A DNA stretch of 64,000 nucleotides from Prosapia bicincta (taxonomy: Eukaryota > Arthropoda > Insecta > Hemiptera > Cercopidae). The notes beneath the pieces were generated by a model. The model did not search any database. It was not told the DNA's origin and worked only from the letters and a program-made list of their open reading frames with translations. The translations under genes and the position numbers were made by a program. The DNA is taken from NCBI GenBank assembly GCA_036971475.1, contig JBAIZL010000001.1:212476575-212540574 (forward strand), in the 5' to 3' direction. Below are positions 30,501-39,500 of this stretch, one piece after another; the stretch's first letter is position 1, and every line of letters begins with the position of its first letter.

Positions 30501-32967
30501 TCATTATGATTATTTAATTAGTTATTTTAATGATCTTTATAAATCTTTGTAAAATTTTAAGTAAATGTCTTTCAATGGTTTAGAATTTCATTTTTTATTA
30601 CATAACTGGTGCTTACATTCCCTCACGTTGGCCTGGATCCACTGCCAGCCTTAAAACTTCACTTCATAATGTTCTCAAAATATTTTAATTTCCTAGACAT
30701 TTTACCATAATTTACATATTTAAATTTTAATGAATAAAATAATCACTACATTTATTAGCTTTGAATAGAAACACGTAAACGCTCTTTATATCCAGTCCTC
30801 CTTCACTTTCCCAGGCTTTACGACAGTCTTATCCCACCGACGATCATTTCATTCCTTCTTTACCACCTGGAGTCTAAGAACTCTTCCCCTTTCCGTCCTT
30901 TCCGTTTGCTCCCTTACAGACGACTTCGGCTTCAGAGCGTTCACTTATCATGTACGTTCGCCCCTGGAGCCAGCATTTAGTTCCTAAAGGTTTATTACCG
31001 TTTTAAAACTTTTTGCAAGTTTGTTTCTTTCTCTTTACGTCGAAGTACTTTCTTGTCGTTAGGGCTAATCATAAGTAAAGATGCAAGCAGTCAGCACTCC
31101 TGCTCACACTTCCTACATTTTTTCTACTTTGCTTCTATATAAAGGACTCTCGTGTTATGTTGCCGCATCGTCTGAACAGTTTGAAGTACAGTTTTGTTTA
31201 AAATATGAAACATGTAGCCTTATTGATATTAATAATTAAAGTAACCAAATTATTTACTAATGTATCAGCGCTAGTGTACTGACAAAGTGATATCACCCAA
31301 TACCGTCGGAATGCTGCATCTTTATGAAAAGTCTTGCAGAAAGGAAAAGCGTGGTTTCGTGCAGTGCGAAACTCTTTGGGTTTAAAGTTTTCAAATTTTA
31401 CAATTTTTTTAAAAGGCAAGACGAAAAACCCTTTTACATAAAATGATCGTTCACTGAGAGTAAACTATTTATATTTCAGATTTCATTTCCCTGGAATTGT
31501 TAGAAGGACGCCCAAGGCTTCTTGTCGACTTTGGTTCAGGAACACTGGAGCTGAAGGTCGCGACCAAGCAGCCTCTAAACAACGGCGAGTGGCACAGAAT
31601 AGACGTATTTTGGCAGACTAAGGTACTGTCGGCATAATATGAACCTATTGCTAATACCGAATATTCCGTGCAAGTTTAATCATAGAAAGTAGTTTTACTT
31701 TGTAAACATGTCATTAGATGGTGCTGATGTTGGTCGACCTTTGCAAAGACTCTGGTATCAGTGACCCCGAGAACGACACGCCGATACGTCTGGACGACGC
31801 CAGATGCCAAGCGAGAGGGAAGATGGCGCCGTACAGCAAGCTGTTGAATGTGGAGACACCGTTGCAGCTAGGAGGACGTCACGGCAGGGATTTGGACCCG
31901 GCGCAGTACCACTGGAAAGCCGTTCCCCGGGGAAATGCCTTCCACGGGTGCATCAGGAACCTTATCCATAACAGTCAAGTAAAGCCAACACTACTTCTTT
32001 TTTGATAGTGTGTATCCACATATAACGTCTTTCGCATCCTAGTTATACTCGTTGCCTACCATTACAATCTCCGGGACGAAGATCCCGTTTTATACCCGTC
32101 CTCTTTTCTCTTTTGTCAGAGGTGTTCGATCCGTCATTTATACTCAGTTACGCCAGATTATCCACACTTCAACTTCGTTGTTCCAATAATTAGGTATTTT
32201 GATTTCGATTGAAGTTCTAGTTGCTCTTCCCCGAGTGAACTCTCATTCCTAAAATTCAAAAAGAACCAATTACTCTCAAATGTTGCTTTGTATATTGTGT
32301 TTTGTTTGAGTTTTTCGACCAGAGAAGGGCAAATAATATTTTTCATAATAGTCTAATACAAGTTCAAATCATTGGAGGTAGTGACTGTAGTGGTTAGATC
32401 AGTCGTTTAACTAACTTAAGTATAGAGCAATCTTGTACTTATAAATACAGTTTTATTGTATTGTTTCCTTACTTGTAAGTAAGTTATATATTTTTTTGAC
32501 ATAACTTGTGTTTCTCCTTTAACTGGGTCTGTCTTTTTCTACAGATTTATGACCTCGGAAATCCTGCTCTGTCTAACAACAGCGCCTCTGGTTGCCACCA
32601 CATGAACGACGCGTGCGCCAAGCGCGCTCCTTGCGGCGACCACGGGCTTTGCGTCGGCAGCCTATCCGGGACCAGTTGCGAGTGCCTTATCGGTCACACG
32701 GGGCCTTCTTGTCTGACTCCCACCACGCCCATCACCTTCCGTGCCCAGAGTTACGTCAAATACGCCTTGTCCTTCGCTCCCAATCGCTTCACCACCAACC
32801 TGCAGCTTCGGTTCAGGACGAGAGAGCGTGACGGAGAAATGTTCCGGCTTAGCGACCAGCACGGTAGAGAGTACGCAATTCTCGAGGTAAGAGCGCGCAG
32901 TTTATGTTTAGAAATAAGCTTTAGGTTTCTTAAGCATATTATCTGAATTGCCGTTAAGTGAACATTT

Positions 32968-33051
<84 letters not shown>

Positions 33052-33130
33052 GGGGGGGGTGTATGTGCATACGTGTGTGTGTGTGTGTGTGTGTCTGTGC
33101 ATACGTGTGTGTGTAAGTGTGTGTGTCTGA

Positions 33131-33184
<54 letters not shown>

Positions 33185-33203
33185 AGGAGAGAGAGAGGGG
33201 GAG

Positions 33204-33250
<47 letters not shown>

Positions 33251-33259
33251 TTTATATAG

Positions 33260-33327
<68 letters not shown>

Positions 33328-33481
33328 CTAAGTCAAAATACAAATACAAGAATTATAATTGAATTGTTTAATATTCCTTGGTACTGTTAGCCAACGAAAA
33401 GCTTTGAATTATAAATTCAATTATAATTCTTGTATTTGTATTTTGACTTAGTTCTTTATTAATACTACATATTGCGATATT

Positions 33482-33571
<90 letters not shown>

Positions 33572-36456
33572 ACATTTAATGACGCTAAAAAATGTTATTA
33601 TTCAAGTACCCAAAATAATCAGGTAAATTATAAATAAGTGAAACTATAATTAGTTATTTGTCGTACGCCACATACGAGAAATACAAAAATATTATATTAA
33701 TTTTCAGATAAATTATTTTAACAATTTTCTAAATAACTTATTTATTATAGAAAAATATACATTGGGCAAACAATAATATATTCATTTCATTAGCAGGATA
33801 TTTTATAATAATAATGAATCCATGCTTTCATCAACTTGAAGATATCGATATTATGAAGAGTCTCTTTAACGATTACAGTTAAAACAAAGCTCGTATTTTG
33901 TTTTAATAGGAACTTCATCAGTTGCGTAGCGAGCTTATAGTGGGGTCAAAGGTTGTGTTGTCACATCTGTGACTTACAACACAAGTTGCGTAGTGAGCTT
34001 CCAGGCGGGTCGAAGGTGTGTTGTCACATCTGTGACTTACAACACAAGTTGCGTAGTGAGCTTAGAGGCGGGTTGAAGGTTGTGTTGTCACATCTGTGAC
34101 TTGCAACACAAGTTGCGTAGTGAGCTTCTAGTGGGGTCAAAGGTTGTGTTGTCACATCTGTGACTTACATTACTAGTTGCGTAGTGAGCTTAGAGGCAGG
34201 TCTAATGTTGTGTTGTCACATCTGTGACTTACAACACAAGTTGCGTAGCGAGCTTCCAGGCGGGTCGAAGGTTGTGTTGTCACATCTGTGACTTACAACA
34301 CAAGTTGCGTAGTGAGCTTAGAGGCGGGTCGAAGGTTGTGTTGTCACATCTGTGACTTACATCACAAGGTGCGTAGCGAGCTTCCAGGCGGGTCGAAGGT
34401 TGTGTTGTCACATCTGTGACTTACAACACAAGTTGCGTAGCGAGCTTCCAGGCGGGTCGAAGGTTGTGTTGTCACATCTGTGACTTACATCACAAGGTGC
34501 GTAGCGAGCTTCCAGGCGGGTCGAAGGTTGTGTTGTCACATCTGTGACTTACAACACAAGTTGCGTAGCGAGATTCCTGGCGGGTCGAAGGTTGTGTTGT
34601 CACATCTGTGACTTACATCACAAGTTGCATGGTGAGCTTCCAGTGGGGCCAAAGGTTGTGTTGTCACATCTGTGACTTACATTACTAGTTGCGTAGTGAG
34701 CTTAGAGGCAGGTCTAATGTTGTGTTGTCACATCTGTGACTTACAACACAAGTTGCGTAGCGAGCTTCCAGGCGGGTCGAAGGTTGTGTTGTCACATCTG
34801 TGACTTACAACACAAGTTGCGTAGTGAGCTTAGAGGCGGGTCGAAGGTTGTGTTGTCACATCTGTGACTTACAACACAAGTTGCATAGCGAGATTCCTGG
34901 CGGGTCGAAGGTTGTGTTATCACATCTGTGACTTACATCACAAGTTGCATGGTGAGCTTCCAGTGGGGTCAAAGGTTGTGTTGTCACATCTGTGACTTAC
35001 ATCACAAGTTGCTTAGTGAGCTTCCATTGGGGTCAAAGGTTGTGTTGTCACATCTGTGACTTACAACACAAGTTGCGTTTTTGGCAAGTTGGGGACTGTA
35101 TTGTCACAGAAAGATAACATTTCGAAAACTGAAATGTTTCACGAAAGGTTGTGATTAAGGGCGTAAGTAGTATTAATTTCAGAGTTAAAAAAGGAACAAG
35201 GAATATCCAATTTTTCAAAAGTGATAGAAGGCTTTTTAAATGTAGGGATCATATCCTTAGGTATTTTGCACCCTTAATATCAAATAATAATAATATTATT
35301 GTAAAAGAATCAAAACATTGTGTTTTTACAGATTCAAGACGGGAAAATTCTTTTTCGCTATAACCTCAACAATTTACAAAAACATGAAACCGAGCTGTGG
35401 CTCCACGAAGTGTTGGTGAATGATGGAGCGTGGCACACTGTCAAGGTAAAACCACGATTCTGGCTCAAATGTGTTATAGTCAATGTGTATATAAACCCAT
35501 CCAGTGCTGTATACATTTACAGTAAGACGTAATCTAAATAGCCACATAAACATGGGCTGCACATGGCTGTATCCCATCCAACGCCGCTTATGCAGATGCC
35601 TGCTAATAGCTTATATATAGCGTAGAAATATTAATGTTAGTTATAATACTGTTGCGTCCAAAAGGTCACTGGCCTGGTACTTCACGTTTGTTAGGACTAC
35701 CTCGGACGATGCAAGAGAACTAACTATAAATAGTGTGTAATGCATCACTGAGTACACCTATTTTTACAAAATATTATTCCCGTTTGAAAATAATTCAGTT
35801 TTTGCAAACATACACTTCTTTAATTTCTGTTTTTTCAACATTATGGAAACTATGTTATTAACATTATATTAATAAAAGGTTTCTTGATCGGTTTAGTATT
35901 TCGTAGTTATGAAAATAATATTTTTTACTGTCTTTCCTTATAACCCTTTAAACTGGGCCTTTGTTTAAGCACAATGAAGGATCAAGATGCGATGGTTTCA
36001 CAGGTTTTAAGAATTGGATCTTCGGCGATCCTGGAGGTGGACGGCGGTGAAGGCCTGTGGTACAACGAAACGTTTTCCTTCGAAGGACACCAGCTGCTGC
36101 TTGTGGACAAACAAGAAGGAGTTCATGCTGGAGGCAAAGTCGAGTTCACTGGAGTCAAAACGTTTGAAGTCCTTGCGGATTATCGAAATGGTAATATGCT
36201 TCCGTAGTAAAATACGTTGGGCTTATTTTTTCACATTAACGGTCATTACCTCTCCATAATGCGGACACGTCTGAGTCATGAAATTGAATTGTTTTAATAT
36301 TTTCTGAAATGTTAGTACCTGACATATTTTCAACAAAATATAAATGTTTACAAGAAAAGAAATATGCACTTCCGGCTTTACTGATTTCGTGTAGAACGTA
36401 GCTATATAGGCCTACACGACAACGTGTAGGAAATGTACAAGATGGTTCACACGCAC

Positions 36457-36514
<58 letters not shown>

Positions 36515-39500
36515 AACAAACACACACACACACGCACGCACATGCACGCCTACGATATAACTACGCCTTTCTTTTCTCAAAACATTCTCATCTCATAATT
36601 TCTGCCTCTACTCTTTGCATTTAACTTTCTAAAAATGTAGTCATTTTAAACAAATATTTTATAAACAGCACTCTAAACGTATGTGTATACCTAATACCTC
36701 AGTAAAATATTTAATAATTTAGGCTTGCAAAATACTTAAAGGGTAGGACTGTGTTACTAATCTAATCTATACTTCCTATTGCATCAGGCTGTTTGGATGA
36801 CATTCGCCTGGACGGGAAGCAGCTGCCCCTGCCTCCGGCGATGAATGGTACCCAGTGGGGACAGGCGACAATGGCGCGTAACGTCGGGAGGAACTGTCCG
36901 TCCAGCAATCCTTGCATATCCGCCGTCTGCCCAGAGCCTTACCAATGCTTGGACCTCTGGAACCACTTCAAATGCAGGTAACAATGTACCTACTCAGGTA
37001 GGCTCTAATGTTTATGGGTGATGCCGATTTATAAGCACTCTCTACATTGAAGCGTGTCGGGTCTGCAGTTACAAGAGAGAGTCTTTTTCCAGGATGTAGG
37101 AATAGTTGCGCGTTTTATTGGGTAAATTTTAGAGTAAACAAGGAAGTCTTAAATCATAAATATAGTCTGTATTAAATATTGCAAGAAATCTGAGAATCTT
37201 TTCCCTAAAACGTTAAAGCAAACATCTCAGAAGTATCTTATGTAAACTCATGCTTTTTGCACCAGTTTTAATGGAACGTAGTACAAGCAAAACTTGACTC
37301 CAATAGCTTCCTCATAGTAAAAGTTGTACAACTTTAACTTTGTAATGTTATTGCTTCGTAATTCGTTGAGATATGGTGTAAATGGAAATGAACTTGGACT
37401 AACAACGTCAACAGTTGGCTACAGTGCAACATTTTCCCTCTAGCAACATTACATTGACAAATTGATTCCCTTTACTTGCCCACGTTCGTTTATTTCCAAC
37501 TAAACACGCAATACGTTGCATCTCACTACCATTACAATCAACTTAATCAGAGTATGGGAGAAATACTTAGGGAACATTAAAGCGATTGCCCCTGTCGAGG
37601 CTAGGCCCGTGTCAGATATGGCTAGTAGCAAATACAATGATGACAAAATAAATTTACTTAATTAGTTACTTTAATTGACTTAAATAAGTTTCCTCTATTT
37701 ACCACGACCTTCAGCAAACACTTGAGAAGGACATTTTAATAAATGGCCTTTACCCTTTAACCGTCTTCCACTAATCTTAATGTTAGGGGTTGAACTAAAC
37801 CATTGTTTGCGTCATAGAGTTAATCTGAGAATAATGGATTATTGTGCCCTTAGACTTTACACCGTATCAAAGCTGTAACTGCAAATTTGTGTTCCCTTGA
37901 TTAAAACTCAAGAATGGATCGTTTGTTTAGCATTTTACTTGGAATGTAGATAGTTTAGCTTATTTAGAAATTTTAGCATATTGGTTTGTCCGAGCGTCAC
38001 ACATTTTCTTTTGCACGATGTTTTTTTGAAACTTCACCATTTGAGCCCTCAGGCTAGTGTACTTCAACCCCCGCCCCCGGTAGTCACTCTTATTTATACT
38101 GTTGTTAATATCGCCACATCGAATCAAAACATTTCTTTGTCAAAGTAATTTGAAGTTCTCGAGGTCTAACGGGATGGGTTTATGCGCACGTAGGACTACA
38201 TTCCGAGTCAGAGGTTAAGTAAGGCCAGGACTGAACTAATCAGACGGGTTATTGAGGTACGGAATCCTGGCCGTTAGTAGTTCTAGAAAATCTGTCGAAA
38301 CTGTCGTGTCTGATTAGAGTTGGTCTCGTCTCAGGGATGAACCACCCACCGGTCCATCTCTTGTAGTAAGGTCGCAAGACACTTGGATACTGGTACCACA
38401 AGTCGTGCCTGACGCTAGTCATCCGGGGTCACGATTTTGAGGTATGATTCAGGAAGGGTAGGGCTTTTACGTGCTAGATTGTGGATTCGCCACATAAAGA
38501 CATGTCTTTGTGTCCTGTAACAGGGAGGAGTCGCGAGACACTTGGATACTGGTACCACAAGTCGTGCCTGACGCTAGTCATCCGGGGTCACGATTTTGAG
38601 GTATGATTCAGGAAGGGTAGGGCTTTTACGTGCTAGATTGTGGATTCGCCACATAAAGACATGTCTTTGTGTCCTGTAACAGGGAGGAGTCGCGAGACAC
38701 TTGGATACTGGTACCACAAGTCGTGCCTGATGCTAGTCACCCGGAGTCACGATTTTGAGGTAGGATTCGGAAAAAGCAGGGCTTTCACGTGCTAGACTGT
38801 GGACTCACCACATAAAGACATATTTTTGTGTTCTGTGACAGGGAAGAGTCGTGAGAGCCCCTTGTCCCCACCTCTCTTTCTTCTTACACTTTTGCCGAAT
38901 GTGAACACACTGCCGAATGTGAAAGTGGTTTAACGATTTCAGTTGCGGGGAAGGAAGGAGTCTGTCGCACGACGGGAAATGCTCGGATAAGAACGAGTGC
39001 TTGGAGGAGCCTTGTCGTAACGGAGGTCTGTGCATTAACCAAGATCCGAGGACAAGGTACCACTGCGTATGTCCGAGCGGCTTCTCTGGCATCCACTGCG
39101 AACTCTTCCATGAAGAACAGTCGTTGAAAGTTGGAGTCGGCGCTTTGGTGGCTTTTCTATCCTGTTTCATCATCATTCTGGGTAAGTATACTACTTCCTA
39201 TTGCTTTGCATTGACAGAATCAACTGATGCGGAATAGAATCGTTGTGTTGGTAACGGCTAATAAATTATTTTAACGTGTTCAAATGTTAACGAGTTTATT
39301 TTAAATGTTTTGTCTCATGCCTCCGATTAACCCGTTCCATTTCCGATCCGATCCGGACATTTGTCACTTTTCAAGCCTATGAAAGGCGCTGGTTTTTTTG
39401 TTCATTGATAGAATTGTTTATTATTTCTTGCTGGAAGAATTTCATCAGTTGTACAGTCTAAAATACATTTGCAAGTTACGCATGAAATAGAGGTTAAATA

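Larger units (their letters stand above)
32887..35331 (+). other. Intron 6 (2.4 kb), repeat-rich
   Basis: GT-AG intron in phase 0 inside LamG2. It contains a composite microsatellite, the first (TA)n-embedded foldback element, a second (TA)n tract, about 350 bases of plain AT-rich DNA (33570-33920) and the 64-bp array. No gene is seen in it. Confidence 0.87.

Noticed and set aside
32592..32862. Overlapping open readings on both strands across cadherin exon 6
   Set aside because: Shadows of the real exon, which has matching splice sites, phase and CadN homology in another frame.
32908..33323. YIYIYI/VCVCVC/REREER-type open readings
   Set aside because: Translations of (TA)n, (GT)n and (GA)n microsatellites.
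38805..39176. Antisense open readings over the membrane-helix exon
   Set aside because: Out-of-frame shadows of exon 10 and its flank.
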